DNA of 64,000 nucleotides from Nostoc sp. 'Peltigera membranacea cyanobiont' N6. Its GTDB lineage: Bacteria > Cyanobacteriota > Cyanobacteriia > Cyanobacteriales > Nostocaceae. The position numbers and the translations under genes are program-made. Location of the stretch: assembly GCF_002949735.1 (NCBI RefSeq), contig NZ_CP026681.1:186001-250000 (forward strand), written 5' to 3'. The first letter of the stretch is position 1. Every line of letters starts with the position of its first letter. The notes beneath the pieces are model-generated. The model was given only the letters and a program-made list of their open reading frames with translations, was not told the origin of the DNA and made no database searches. This document shows positions 1 through 7,863 of the stretch, piece after piece.

Positions 1-185
1 GCAAAATAAATCGGTAAGTCTGGCGTATTTGGAAGAAAAACACCATCGATTCTAAATGCCAGTTGTTTGACTTCTACTGAAGAAAATTGGTAAGCACTAG
101 CTAATTGCGGTGGTTGGTTAATCAGTTCAAAGAAAGTGCTGGGGATACTCTGAAAGATCCGATAAAAGATACTGTCTGTTTTCAA
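1..185 (-). CDS. DUF2887 (Rpn-like nuclease/transposase) protein, N-terminal fragment
   Basis: This is a partial gene that runs off the left edge; about 61 codons are visible. The reading frame opens with a TTG codon at 185 followed by KTDSIFYRIFQSIPSTFFEL, which matches the typical N-terminus of the cyanobacterial DUF2887 family (MKTDSxFYRLFQ..., from family knowledge). These proteins are related to PD-(D/E)XK nucleases of the Rpn/YhgA group, and their cellular role is poorly known. No ATG lies nearby in frame, so the TTG start rests on the family alignment alone. The catalytic region would lie outside the window. Confidence 0.7.
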   Translation of the reverse strand, partial: MKTDSIFYRIFQSIPSTFFELINQPPQLASAYQFSSVEVKQLAFRIDGVFLPNTPDLPIYF

Positions 186-626
186 GGGAGCTTGTTTTAC
201 AGTTGATGAATATATTTTACACAACGACTAACCAGTGGCGACTATTTTGAGTACAATAAATATTATGTATGTCAACAATTCAATAAAAAATATTTAAATT
301 GTATAAGACGATGATACAAAAAGTATTTAAAAAATATTAGGTGTTTAAAACTGACATTAATATTAGCAATTTCCCCCTAGAATTTTAGAAATAGGGTGTT
401 TTATAGTATTGTATTGAGCATGGCATAAGACATTGGCTATAGGGGATTAAGTTTTTTCCCTAGTTTCTAGTCTTTAATCCTAGCTCAAATAAAAAGGGGA
501 ATTCCGCCTAAAGGACTCGAAGCCTGCGTAAATCAGTATGGCCCGTGATTAGATGCGTTTACGTATCTCAATCATTCGTGGGCGTTGACAGATTCAATTC
601 CCAATTGGCTAGAGTACGGCAGAGTT
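186..626. other. intergenic region upstream of the extended hyp run
   Basis: This AT-rich spacer separates the divergent DUF2887 gene from the TPR gene and should hold the promoter of the hyp run. An imperfect GTA-N11-TAC is present at about 301-317, but its spacing is wrong for a classical NtcA box (GTA-N8-TAC). A TATAGT hexamer near 401 could be a -10 element. No convincing complete promoter or protein-coding region is visible. Confidence 0.4.
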
Positions 627-1595
627 ATGACCCCCAGCATTACAGATTCAGCAGTGAAGGCTGCGATCGCAGCTGTTGCATCGGAGTCAGCTTCAGCAGA
701 AGAAAAAATCCAAATGCTGATTGAGATCGCACAGGGTTTTCAAAAAAAGCCCAAAGCTGCCCAAGACTTGCGGAATGCAGTTGGTTTATATTACCGGGCC
801 TATGAGATGTGTGGTGAGGAGTATCCCCTATTGAAAGCTAGGGCCAAAGTCGGCATGGCGGGGACATTACAGGCAATACCGGATGCTGATTACCAACTGT
901 TGATGCAAGCTAAAGTCGGTTATGAAGAGGCATTACCGATTTTACAACAATTAGCAACGCCAGAGGAAGTGGCAGAGACACAGATGAATTTTGGGCTGGT
1001 GTTGCAGTCGCTAGTGCCATTTAATTTGGCGCGGATAACAGACAGCATCCAGGCTTATCATGAGGCTTTGCGGGTCTTTACTTGGGAAGATTATCCTCAA
1101 GAATACGCCATTTTGTATAACAATATTGCGATCGCATATCTTTCTATGCCCCTAGCGTCGGAACGGGAATACTTGCGTCAAGGTTTAGCTGTGCAATCAT
1201 TTGAGGTGGCGCTAAAGCACATTAATTTGATTGACCATCCTAGAGAATACGCGATGTTGCAGAACAATTTGGGTAACGCTTTGCAATACCTAGTGAGTTC
1301 CCATCCTGTGGACAATAACTTACGTGCGATCGCAGCTTATGACGAAGCCTTAAAAGTGCGTAATCCTAAAGATACACCTTTAGAGTACGCTAACACAATT
1401 TCAAACAAAGCCAACGCCCTATTTAACTTACCAGACGACCACGAAAAACCAGAAGCTGGTAATCCTCAAAATCTTTTGCAAGCGCGTGTTTACTATCAAG
1501 CTGCATTAGAAATATTTACGGAACACCAACAAATTGCACAAGCAGAAGTAGTAGTTCAAGCATTACAAGATGTAGAAGCAGAAATGAAGGGTTAG
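627..1595 (+). CDS. TPR-repeat protein, first gene of the extended hyp run
   Basis: This 322-residue soluble, helix-rich protein consists of TPR-like helical pairs. Recurring segments such as YEEALPILQQL, AYHEALRVFTWEDYPQEYA, NNLGNALQYL and AAYDEALKV recur at intervals of roughly 40 to 60 residues. TPR proteins usually act as protein-interaction scaffolds. The gene opens a co-directional run ending in hypB. From memory, Nostoc sp. PCC 7120 has a comparable cotranscribed block upstream of hypF. The frame also extends to a TTG at 585; I chose the first ATG (627) because neither site has a strong Shine-Dalgarno sequence. A role in hydrogenase small-subunit maturation is inference. Confidence 0.8.
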   Translation: MTPSITDSAVKAAIAAVASESASAEEKIQMLIEIAQGFQKKPKAAQDLRNAVGLYYRAYEMCGEEYPLLKARAKVGMAGTLQAIPDADYQLLMQAKVGYEEALPILQQLATPEEVAETQMNFGLVLQSLVPFNLARITDSIQAYHEALRVFTWEDYPQEYAILYNNIAIAYLSMPLASEREYLRQGLAVQSFEVALKHINLIDHPREYAMLQNNLGNALQYLVSSHPVDNNLRAIAAYDEALKVRNPKDTPLEYANTISNKANALFNLPDDHEKPEAGNPQNLLQARVYYQAALEIFTEHQQIAQAEVVVQALQDVEAEMKG

Positions 1596-1638
1596 GTTAT
1601 GGGTTCAATACAGTTCAGATAAGACCAAAACCCTTGTA

Positions 1639-1661
1639 GAGACGGCGATTTATCGCGTCTC
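1639..1661. repeat. dispersed GAGACG...CGTCTC palindrome, copy 1
   Basis: This 23-bp near-palindrome begins GAGACGGCGATTTATCG and ends CGCGTCTC, with one unpaired G. Close copies occur at 24264-24284 and 26418-26439, all in spacers. It lies between the TPR gene and the first membrane gene. The function is unknown; it may be a small mobile palindrome or an RNA hairpin. Confidence 0.6.
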
Positions 1662-1734
1662 AAAAACCCAAGCGTATTGGTTATGGATCTAAATTGACTC
1701 TTAACTCTTTACTTAAACAATGAGGAAAAACAGC

Positions 1735-2001
1735 ATGAGAGACATTTTAACAACGCCAAATCTGATAAATTTTCTCACAAGTTTAGCAGATGGCGATTTG
1801 AACATAGCAACAGAATTAGTGTGGTTAATCATAGCAACAGTCTTGGCCATGGTTGGCGGTGCAATTGGTGGAATGATATTAGCTGGTAAAGATATAGGAT
1901 ATCAACTTTCAGCAATGCTTGGTGCATTATTTGCCCCTGCGGGTGTAATTCCTGCCATCTTCTTAGGACTTGTTGCTTTAAATTTCTTGACAAATTATTA
2001 G
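1735..2001 (+). CDS. small membrane protein, hyp-associated
   Basis: This 88-residue protein has two hydrophobic segments: one with a glycine-rich end (LVWLIIATVLAMVGGAIGG, near residues 28-47) and one at the C-terminus (GVIPAIFLGLVALNFL). It probably sits in the cytoplasmic or thylakoid membrane. I chose the ATG at 1735 because GAGGA at 1722-1726 is well placed as its ribosome binding site, whereas that sequence overlaps the other ATG at 1720. The next gene begins 8 bases downstream with its own AGGAG, so the two small membrane genes are very likely co-translated. I do not recognise a named family; the position matches the small ORFs known upstream of hypF in Nostoc. Confidence 0.75.
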   Translation: MRDILTTPNLINFLTSLADGDLNIATELVWLIIATVLAMVGGAIGGMILAGKDIGYQLSAMLGALFAPAGVIPAIFLGLVALNFLTNY

Positions 2002-2009
2002 GAGAAAAT

Positions 2010-2234
2010 ATGTTAGAGCTAGGATGGTTATCTGCCAAGTTATTTTTTAAAGGAAAGCTAATACGCAATCCAATATTTTTTGTCAAGCAAACTACTATTG
2101 GTATTGCCGTAGGTTTCTTACTGTTAGTGTTACTTGCACAAGCCCCCATTCCCTTCTACTTACCAATCATATTATCTAGCTTAGTGACAGGCATGATTAT
2201 GCCGTTTCTCTTCAAAGATTTTAAAACGAAGTGA
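2010..2234 (+). CDS. small two-helix membrane protein, hyp-associated
   Basis: This 74-residue protein has two predicted membrane helices (TTIGIAVGFLLLVLLAQA and FYLPIILSSLVTGMIMPFLF) joined by a short proline-containing turn, with lysine-rich ends (KGK near the N-terminus, FKDFKTK at the end) suggesting both termini are cytoplasmic. The start is clear: AGGAGAAAAT stands directly upstream of the ATG. It follows the preceding membrane gene by 8 bases and precedes the Nfu-Rieske gene by about 50 bases. No family is recognised. A membrane anchor for hydrogenase maturation factors is possible but is only inference from position. Confidence 0.75.
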   Translation: MLELGWLSAKLFFKGKLIRNPIFFVKQTTIGIAVGFLLLVLLAQAPIPFYLPIILSSLVTGMIMPFLFKDFKTK

Positions 2235-2251
2235 ATTGTCATTGATAAACA

Positions 2252-2292
2252 ACCAATGCCCAATGCCCAATGACCAATGACAAATGACAAAT
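2252..2292. repeat. heptanucleotide short tandem repeats containing a start codon
   Basis: A run of related heptamers (CCAATGC, CCAATGA, CAAATGA) fills the end of the spacer and continues into the Nfu-Rieske gene, so the ATG at 2284 is part of a repeat unit. Such repeats are common between genes in Nostoc and Anabaena. No Shine-Dalgarno sequence is visible, and other ATGs within the repeats are out of frame or followed by stops. Confidence 0.7.
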
Positions 2293-3129
2293 CTTGAAGA
2301 ATTAATTCAGGAAATTAACCGTTTTGAGGCAATTATATCCGAGTGGGATGAAAGCCAACGGTGTGTAGCAGTTGGTTTAAAAAGAGCAATTGAAGCTTTG
2401 CATAAAGCTGCATTGACTAATTTGATTAAAAGCCTGAAAGAAGAATCAATGCCAGCTTTACGTCATGCTGTTGCAGATGAAGTAGTTTATGCAGTGCTAC
2501 TGTATCACGAACTCGTCAAACCACCAAAACCTCCGCTTTCACAACGCATTCAGACAGCCCTTGAAGAAGTTCGCCCAGGTTTAAAAAGCCATAATGGTGA
2601 TGTAGAATTAGTAGCAATTAAGTCACCAGATACAGTAGAAGTTAGATTAATTGGAACTTGCAGTACTTGTCCAACTTCTACTTTAACTTTATCTCAGGGA
2701 GTAGAACAGGCAATAAAAAATCATTGCCCTGAAATTACCAAAGTAGTGGCAGTTAATAACAGTTCTACTGTGAACAACGCTAATTCTAGTTTAATCAGTC
2801 CATTCTCTGCAAAAATAACTTGTACTTGGATGAAAGTAGCGACTCTTGATGAAGTTCCTGAATTTAGTGTAGTGGCAGTACAACTTGCTGGTACTTCACT
2901 AATTTTACATCGTCAAGGTACTACAGTAAAATGCTACCGAAATGCTTGCAGTCATCTAGGATCTCCTTTAGAACAGGGTAAAATTGAAAATGGTATTATT
3001 ACCTGTCCTTCCCACGGATTCCAGTACAAATTAGAGACAGGTGAATGTTTAACTGCACCTGATATTTCGCTTCAGTCGTATCCAGTCAAGATTAAAGGCG
3101 ATAAGGTTTTTGTAAAACTGCAAAAATGA
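2284..3129 (+). CDS. Nfu (NifU C-terminal) domain fused to a Rieske [2Fe-2S] domain
   Basis: This 281-residue protein joins three parts. Residues 1-80 are helical and of unknown type. Residues 86-155 are an Nfu domain with the cluster-binding pair C126-x2-C129 (GTCSTCPTS). Residues 180-280 are a Rieske domain with C222-x-H224 (CSH) and C241-x2-H244 (CPSH). Nfu domains carry and hand over iron-sulfur clusters; Rieske domains hold a [2Fe-2S] cluster for electron transfer. The classical NifU scaffold domain is absent. The gene lies in the hyp run, where a protein that builds or reduces clusters of the hydrogenase small subunit would make sense (inference). The start codon lies inside heptamer repeats. 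Confidence 0.9.
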   Translation: MTNLEELIQEINRFEAIISEWDESQRCVAVGLKRAIEALHKAALTNLIKSLKEESMPALRHAVADEVVYAVLLYHELVKPPKPPLSQRIQTALEEVRPGLKSHNGDVELVAIKSPDTVEVRLIGTCSTCPTSTLTLSQGVEQAIKNHCPEITKVVAVNNSSTVNNANSSLISPFSAKITCTWMKVATLDEVPEFSVVAVQLAGTSLILHRQGTTVKCYRNACSHLGSPLEQGKIENGIITCPSHGFQYKLETGECLTAPDISLQSYPVKIKGDKVFVKLQK

Positions 3130-3310
3130 TGATGCAAAGGTAACATTTCAGCAAATATACTTGACAATTAGTCAATCACAGGTAATTTGCTTTTTCATTT
3201 GAGTAGTTCGCGCATTCGTTTTAGTATTTTGTAAAAGCAAAATGCCTGAATGCTTTCTCAATATCTCTGAATTCATTCTTATTTATGTAATTCAGGTATC
3301 GATTTTAGTG

Positions 3311-3347
3311 TTTTGAGAAAGTAAAAAGGCATATTACTTTCTCAAAA
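3311..3347. repeat. perfect 14-bp inverted repeat (hairpin)
   Basis: Arms TTTTGAGAAAGTAA (3311-3324) and TTACTTTCTCAAAA (3334-3347) are perfectly complementary around a 9-base loop. The hairpin stands just before the 62-bp tandem repeats and resembles their internal layout (GTGTTTT followed by a purine-rich arm), so it may be an older member of the same family. It has no T-tract typical of a terminator. Confidence 0.75.
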
Positions 3348-3357
3348 GGTCATTTGA

Positions 3358-3523
3358 CTTATTCAAACCCCGGTTTGCTTACTCATTTTAGTGTTTTCCG
3401 CAAGCAAAAGTAGGTTTTACTTATTCAAACTCCAGTTTGCTTACTCATTTTGGTGTTTTCCGCAAGCAAAAGTAGGTTTTACTTACTCATTTTAGTGTTT
3501 TCCGCAAGTAAAAGAAGCTTTTA
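3358..3523. repeat. tandem 62-bp repeat, two full units and one shortened unit
   Basis: Units at 3358-3419 and 3420-3481 are each 62 bp and differ at only a few positions. A third unit (3482-3523) lacks the first 20 bases, and a fourth partial begins at 3524. Each full unit holds the inverted pair TTTGCTT / AAGCAAA about 20 bases apart, so the transcript could form a series of hairpins. No coding potential is seen. Confidence 0.8.
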
Positions 3524-3626
3524 CTTATTCAAACCCCAGTTTGCCTTCTAATTTAAGTATATCGCGCACTCATGCCAAAGATTCGCCATGTAATAAAAGT
3601 TACTAAAACTATTTAATACAGAGAAT

Positions 3627-3649
3627 AGGACTTTTCAAACATCCTCTAA
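3627..3649. mobile_element. terminal fragment of MITE family A
   Basis: The segment AGGACTTTTCAAACATCC plus CTCTAA matches the end of the larger elements at about 13237-13405 and 24851-25016. Only the terminal repeat is present here, so this is a remnant or a solo end. Confidence 0.6.
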
Positions 3650-3800
3650 AGGCTATCTTGATTTTTTTTAGCTTGATTAATATCGAAGTTGATAAAGGTT
3701 TTAACTGAATTTACAAAAGTATAATGCAAAACCGTTACTGTTGTTACACGCTAATCAAGATTAATGTTTTTAAATAATTATCAGCGTCTATCTGCGGTTC

Positions 3801-5015
3801 ATGGATATCCCAATCATAATTAATCCCATATCACAATTACCGCTAGAAGCAACAGAAATTTTTCAACAATTACCTTTATCACCTCAAGGTGCAGAGGTAA
3901 TTTTAGGTAACATTATTGAACCCGAACAATTAGTCATACCTGTAGCGCCTAATGCTACAAATATGTTTGGGCCTCGTAGTGCTTGTTTATTATCAGAAAC
4001 TGGCCCATTATGGGTATCAGATACCGGACATCATCGATTATTAGGTTGGCAAAATTTACCCACAAGAGATAGTCAACCGGCTGATTGGGTAATTGGACAA
4101 CCTGATTTTTATCATGAAGGACAAAATGCTAAAAATACACCGGGAAGGGCAACCTTAAGTGTACCAACAGGGATTTGTGCTTGCGGCGAAGGTTTAGCTG
4201 TAGCCGATGCTTGGAATCATCGAGTTTTGATTTGGAAAAGTTTACCAGAAGATAACAATGTTCCAGCAGATTTGGTATTAGGGCAAGTTAATTTTACCGA
4301 TAATGAACCAAATCGAGGAAATCAACAAGCATCTGCTAGTACAATGCACTGGCCTTATGGTGTTTACTATCATCAAGGACGGCTATTTATTGCTGACACT
4401 GGTAATCGAAGACTATTAATTTGGCATCAGTTACCAACAGAAAATGGTCAACCTGCTGATTTAGTTCTGGGACAACCGGATATGATATCTCGCAATGAAA
4501 ACGGCGGTGATTCTCCAACCGCAGCGAGTATGCGTTGGTGTCACGACATTGCTTTTTGGGGAGAGAATTTGGTTGTCAGCGATGCAGGTAATCATCGAGT
4601 GATGATTTGGCAGGGAATGCCCACAGAAAATAATACTCCTTGTGCAGTAGTTTTAGGACAAAAAAGCTTTGATTTTGTGGAAATGAATCAAGGAGTTTAT
4701 TATCCTAGCGCTAGTAGTTTAAGTATGCCTTATGGTGTGGCCGTAGCTAGAGATTGGTTAGTAGTTGCAGATACCGCTAACTCCCGTTTGTTAGGATGGA
4801 GAAAGCCAGAATCAATTTTATCACTGCAAGGTGTAATAGCAGATGGGTTAGCAGGACAAATTAATTTTCAAAGTAAAGGTGAAAATCGTAATTTTGGATT
4901 GCCTAAACGAGATAGTTTAAATTGGTGTTATGGGATAAAAATTTGTGGCAATACAGCAGTAATAGCTGATTCTGGAAATAACCGAATATTGCTGTGGCAG
5001 TTTAATAATTCGTAA
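3801..5015 (+). CDS. NHL-repeat beta-propeller protein, hyp-associated
   Basis: This 404-residue protein has six clear NHL-type motifs of the form D-x-G-N-x-R-(L/V)-x-x-W, at about residues 74, 136, 199, 261, 324 and 392, spaced about 62 residues apart, as expected for a six-bladed propeller. Between blades it repeats PADLVLGQ-type segments. No signal peptide is seen, so it is probably cytoplasmic. NHL propellers usually bind proteins or other ligands. It lies 34 bases before hypF and belongs to the block of accessory genes known before hypF in Nostoc (from memory). The last codons and the stop lie in AATTCGT tandem repeats. Its biochemical role is unknown. Confidence 0.85.
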   Translation: MDIPIIINPISQLPLEATEIFQQLPLSPQGAEVILGNIIEPEQLVIPVAPNATNMFGPRSACLLSETGPLWVSDTGHHRLLGWQNLPTRDSQPADWVIGQPDFYHEGQNAKNTPGRATLSVPTGICACGEGLAVADAWNHRVLIWKSLPEDNNVPADLVLGQVNFTDNEPNRGNQQASASTMHWPYGVYYHQGRLFIADTGNRRLLIWHQLPTENGQPADLVLGQPDMISRNENGGDSPTAASMRWCHDIAFWGENLVVSDAGNHRVMIWQGMPTENNTPCAVVLGQKSFDFVEMNQGVYYPSASSLSMPYGVAVARDWLVVADTANSRLLGWRKPESILSLQGVIADGLAGQINFQSKGENRNFGLPKRDSLNWCYGIKICGNTAVIADSGNNRILLWQFNNS

Positions 5016-5032
5016 TTCGTAATTCGTAATTT
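5005..5032. repeat. AATTCGT heptamer tandem repeat across a stop codon
   Basis: About three and a half units of AATTCGT cover the end of the NHL gene and the short spacer to hypF. The NHL stop codon TAA (5013-5015) is made by the repeat. Confidence 0.75.
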
Positions 5033-5049
5033 TTGAAAGTCAGATTTAT

Positions 5050-7398
5050 ATGGCGACTGAAGAAATTAGAGTTCGTGGTACTGTTCAGGGAGTAGGATTT
5101 CGCCCTACTGTATATCGTCTGGCTAAAGCTTGCGGTTTGAGTGGGGATGTTTGTAATGATGGTGAAGGTGTATTAATTCGGGTATCTGGTAGTGAAGAAG
5201 CATTAACAGAATTTGTTGCCAGATTGCAAACAGAATGTCCGCCGTTGGCAATAATTAATCAACTAACAAGAGTTATTTATAAAGGTGAATTTAAATTTGA
5301 TAATTTTGTGATTTCTACTAGTATCAGTAATGCCATTAAAACAGAAATTACCCCTGATGCAGCCACTTGTCCCCAGTGTCAAAAAGAAATATTCGACCCT
5401 TTTAGCCGCTTTTTTCGCTATCCATTTACTAACTGCACTCATTGCGGCCCCCGCCTGAGTATTATTCGTGCCATTCCTTATGACAGATGCAATACCAGTA
5501 TGTCTGCGTTTGTCATGTGTCCCGAATGTGCAAAGGAATATCACGATGTTGAAAATCGCCGTTTTCACGCCCAACCTGTAGCTTGCCATGTTTGCGGCCC
5601 CACTGCTTGGTTAGAACGCGCTGATGGGAAATCGGTTACTGCTTCCATGTTCTCCATGTTGGATGATGTTGATGCCGTTTGTACATTGTTGCAAAAAGGT
5701 GAGATTGTGGCAATTAAAGGCTTAGGTGGTATTCATCTAGCTTGCGATGCAACACAGGAAAACGTTGTACAAAAACTGCGTCAGCGTAAAAAGCGCTATC
5801 ATAAACCCTTTGCTTTAATGGCGCGGGATATTGAAATAATTGAACAATATTGTATTGTCAACGCCAAAGAAAAAGAATTATTAACCAGTTCTGCTGCACC
5901 AATTGTTTTATTACAAGCTTCAGATAAAAAACAATTAGCATCATCAGTTGCATCAGGGCAAAGTACCCTTGGTTTCATGCTTCCTTATACGCCTCTGCAT
6001 CATTTAATTCTGCGGCGGATGAATCGCCCAATTGTTTTAACAAGTGGCAATCTTGCTGATGAACCACAATGTATTGATAATGAAGAGGCGAGAGAAAAAT
6101 TAGGAACAATTGCTGATTATTTTCTATTTCACAATCGAGAGATTATTAATCGGGTAGATGATTCAGTTGTGCGTGTTCTTGATGATAAAGTTCAAACGAT
6201 TCGCCGTGCCAGAGGATATGCACCAGCATCAATTAGTTTACCACCAGGATTTCACAAAATACCGCAAATTTTAGCAATGGGTAGTGAATTAAAAAATACC
6301 TTTTGTTTATTGCGTGAAGGAGAAGCAATCCTCTCTCAACATTTAGGAGATTTAGAAAATGCTGCGGCTTTCAATGCTTACCAAAAAACTTTAAATTTAT
6401 ACTTAAATTTATTTGAGCATCAACCAGAAATAATTGCCATTGATAAACATCCTGAATATCTCTCAAGTAAACTTGGTAAAGAACTAGCGGATACAAATAA
6501 AATTCCAATTCATCAAATCCAACATCATCATGCCCATATTGCTGCTTGTATGGCAGAAAATGGAATTCCTTTAGATTCACCTCCAGTATTAGGTATTGCT
6601 TTAGATGGTTTAGGTTACGGGGATGATGGTACACTCTGGGGTGGAGAATTTCTTTTAGCAGATTATCGGAAGTTTCAGCGACTAGCAACATTTAAACCAG
6701 TAGCAATGGTTGGTGGTGAACAGGCCATTTATCAGCCTTGGCGTAATACCTACGCCCAATTAATAGCTGCTAAACTTTGGGATGATTGCCAAGAACAGTA
6801 TGCTGATTTAGACATCGTAAAATTTCTGAATAAAAAACCGCTAAAGCTACTCAATCAACTTATAGAGAAAAAAATTAACTCTCTTCCAGCTTCTTCAGTG
6901 GGGCGGTTGTTCGATGCAGTGGCGGCAGCTATCGGTATTTATAGAGATGAATGTAGCTATGAAGGACAAGCTGCGATCGCACTTGAAGCTATAGTAGATG
7001 TTAATAGCTTAAATAATGATAAAGAAACGCTAATATATCCTTTTAGTTTTAGCTTTTCAGATAGTATTTATTGTATAGACCCGCGCCCAATGTGGCAAGC
7101 TTTGCTTGATGACTTACAGCAGCAGATTCCCCAACCAGTTATCGCTGCAAAATTTCACAAAGGTTTAGCAAATGCAATTGTGGAAATGGTTCAGCATCTT
7201 TCTAAAAAAAATCTGATTAATCAGGTTGTCCTAACGGGAGGAGTGTTTCAAAATTGTATATTGTTAGAGCAAGTTACCAAACAATTACAAGCATTAGGAA
7301 TAAAAGTACTCACTCACAACTTAGTTCCAGCTAATGACGGCGGCTTATCTTTAGGACAAGCAGTGATTGCAGCCGCACAATTAATACATGAGTGCTGA
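5050..7398 (+). CDS. hypF: carbamoyltransferase HypF
   Basis: HypF (782 residues, usual length) makes carbamoyl-AMP from carbamoyl phosphate and ATP and passes the carbamoyl group to the HypE C-terminal cysteine, the first step to the cyanide ligands of [NiFe]-hydrogenase. The N-terminal acylphosphatase domain has GVGFRP (R18) and N36. Two zinc fingers follow (CPQC/CTHC and CPEC/CHVC, about residues 107-185), then a YrdC-like domain (about 200-380) and a Kae1-like domain with the IQHHHAH motif near residue 490 and a late GGVFQN segment. All expected motifs are intact. It starts 34 bases after the NHL gene. Confidence 0.97.
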   Translation: MATEEIRVRGTVQGVGFRPTVYRLAKACGLSGDVCNDGEGVLIRVSGSEEALTEFVARLQTECPPLAIINQLTRVIYKGEFKFDNFVISTSISNAIKTEITPDAATCPQCQKEIFDPFSRFFRYPFTNCTHCGPRLSIIRAIPYDRCNTSMSAFVMCPECAKEYHDVENRRFHAQPVACHVCGPTAWLERADGKSVTASMFSMLDDVDAVCTLLQKGEIVAIKGLGGIHLACDATQENVVQKLRQRKKRYHKPFALMARDIEIIEQYCIVNAKEKELLTSSAAPIVLLQASDKKQLASSVASGQSTLGFMLPYTPLHHLILRRMNRPIVLTSGNLADEPQCIDNEEAREKLGTIADYFLFHNREIINRVDDSVVRVLDDKVQTIRRARGYAPASISLPPGFHKIPQILAMGSELKNTFCLLREGEAILSQHLGDLENAAAFNAYQKTLNLYLNLFEHQPEIIAIDKHPEYLSSKLGKELADTNKIPIHQIQHHHAHIAACMAENGIPLDSPPVLGIALDGLGYGDDGTLWGGEFLLADYRKFQRLATFKPVAMVGGEQAIYQPWRNTYAQLIAAKLWDDCQEQYADLDIVKFLNKKPLKLLNQLIEKKINSLPASSVGRLFDAVAAAIGIYRDECSYEGQAAIALEAIVDVNSLNNDKETLIYPFSFSFSDSIYCIDPRPMWQALLDDLQQQIPQPVIAAKFHKGLANAIVEMVQHLSKKNLINQVVLTGGVFQNCILLEQVTKQLQALGIKVLTHNLVPANDGGLSLGQAVIAAAQLIHEC

Positions 7399-7419
7399 TG
7401 AAAAAAATTTTCTCCTAAA

Positions 7420-7455
7420 TAATTCTCTCTGCGCCTCTGCGGTTCGTTTATCTTA
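7420..7455. repeat. dispersed CTCTGCG...TGCGGTTCG repeat before hypC
   Basis: The segment CTCTGCGCCTCTGCGGTTCG lies just before hypC. Related sequences occur before the NHL gene (about 3789), before hypD (about 7788-7822), before hypE (about 9052-9080, degenerate), inverted after hypB (about 11412-11450), and inside the two MITE family B copies. It is a common short repeat of Nostoc spacers. Confidence 0.65.
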
Positions 7456-7466
7456 AAAATAAAAAA

Positions 7467-7727
7467 ATGTGCTTAGGAATCCCCGGACAAATTATCGAAA
7501 TTACCAACGTTAAGCATAAATTAGCCCTAGTTAACATTGGTGGTGTTAAGCGCGAAGTAAATATTGCTTGTATCGTAGATGAACAACATCCCCCCGAAGC
7601 TTGTATTGGTGATTGGGTATTAGTCCATGTTGGCTTTGCCATGAATCGAATTAACGAACAAGAAGCGGCAGAAACATTACAACTCTTTCAAGAATTAGCA
7701 GCAGCACAAGCAGGGATTAGTACTTAA
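7467..7727 (+). CDS. hypC: hydrogenase maturation chaperone HypC
   Basis: HypC is a small OB-fold chaperone that carries the Fe(CN)2CO unit with HypD and delivers it to the hydrogenase large subunit. This copy has 86 residues and the essential N-terminal cysteine directly after the start Met (MCLGIPGQIIEI), plus the conserved GDWVLVHVGFA segment near residue 50. The start is fixed by the requirement for Cys2. The C-terminal tail is rich in Gln and Ala, as in other HypC proteins. It lies between hypF and hypD in the usual cyanobacterial order. Confidence 0.96.
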   Translation: MCLGIPGQIIEITNVKHKLALVNIGGVKREVNIACIVDEQHPPEACIGDWVLVHVGFAMNRINEQEAAETLQLFQELAAAQAGIST

Positions 7728-7863
7728 ATAATAGACCACGTAAAGGAAAAGTTTAAAACTCATTTCTTTCTTTCTTTTTCTTTCTTCCTTCGCGCCCTTT
7801 GCGTCCTTTGCGGTTCGTTAAAAAAATTCTTACCACAAAACCAAAATTAACTGATGATTTCCT

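Larger units (their letters stand above)
3130..3800. other. 670-bp spacer inside the hyp run, rich in hairpin repeats
   Basis: This spacer separates the Nfu-Rieske and NHL genes and has no credible ORF. It holds a perfect hairpin (3311-3347), tandem 62-bp repeats (3358-3523) and a 23-bp piece of MITE family A (3627-3649), each listed separately. Such a gap could hold a processing site, an attenuator or a second promoter for the NHL-hyp genes; no promoter can be named with confidence. Confidence 0.5.

Noticed and set aside
301..317. NtcA-like site GTA-N11-TAC upstream of the TPR gene
   Set aside because: The spacing should be eight bases; the match is not significant in AT-rich DNA.
3358..3523. 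CRISPR-like tandem repeats
   Set aside because: Units are directly adjacent 62-bp copies without unique spacers, and no cas gene is present.
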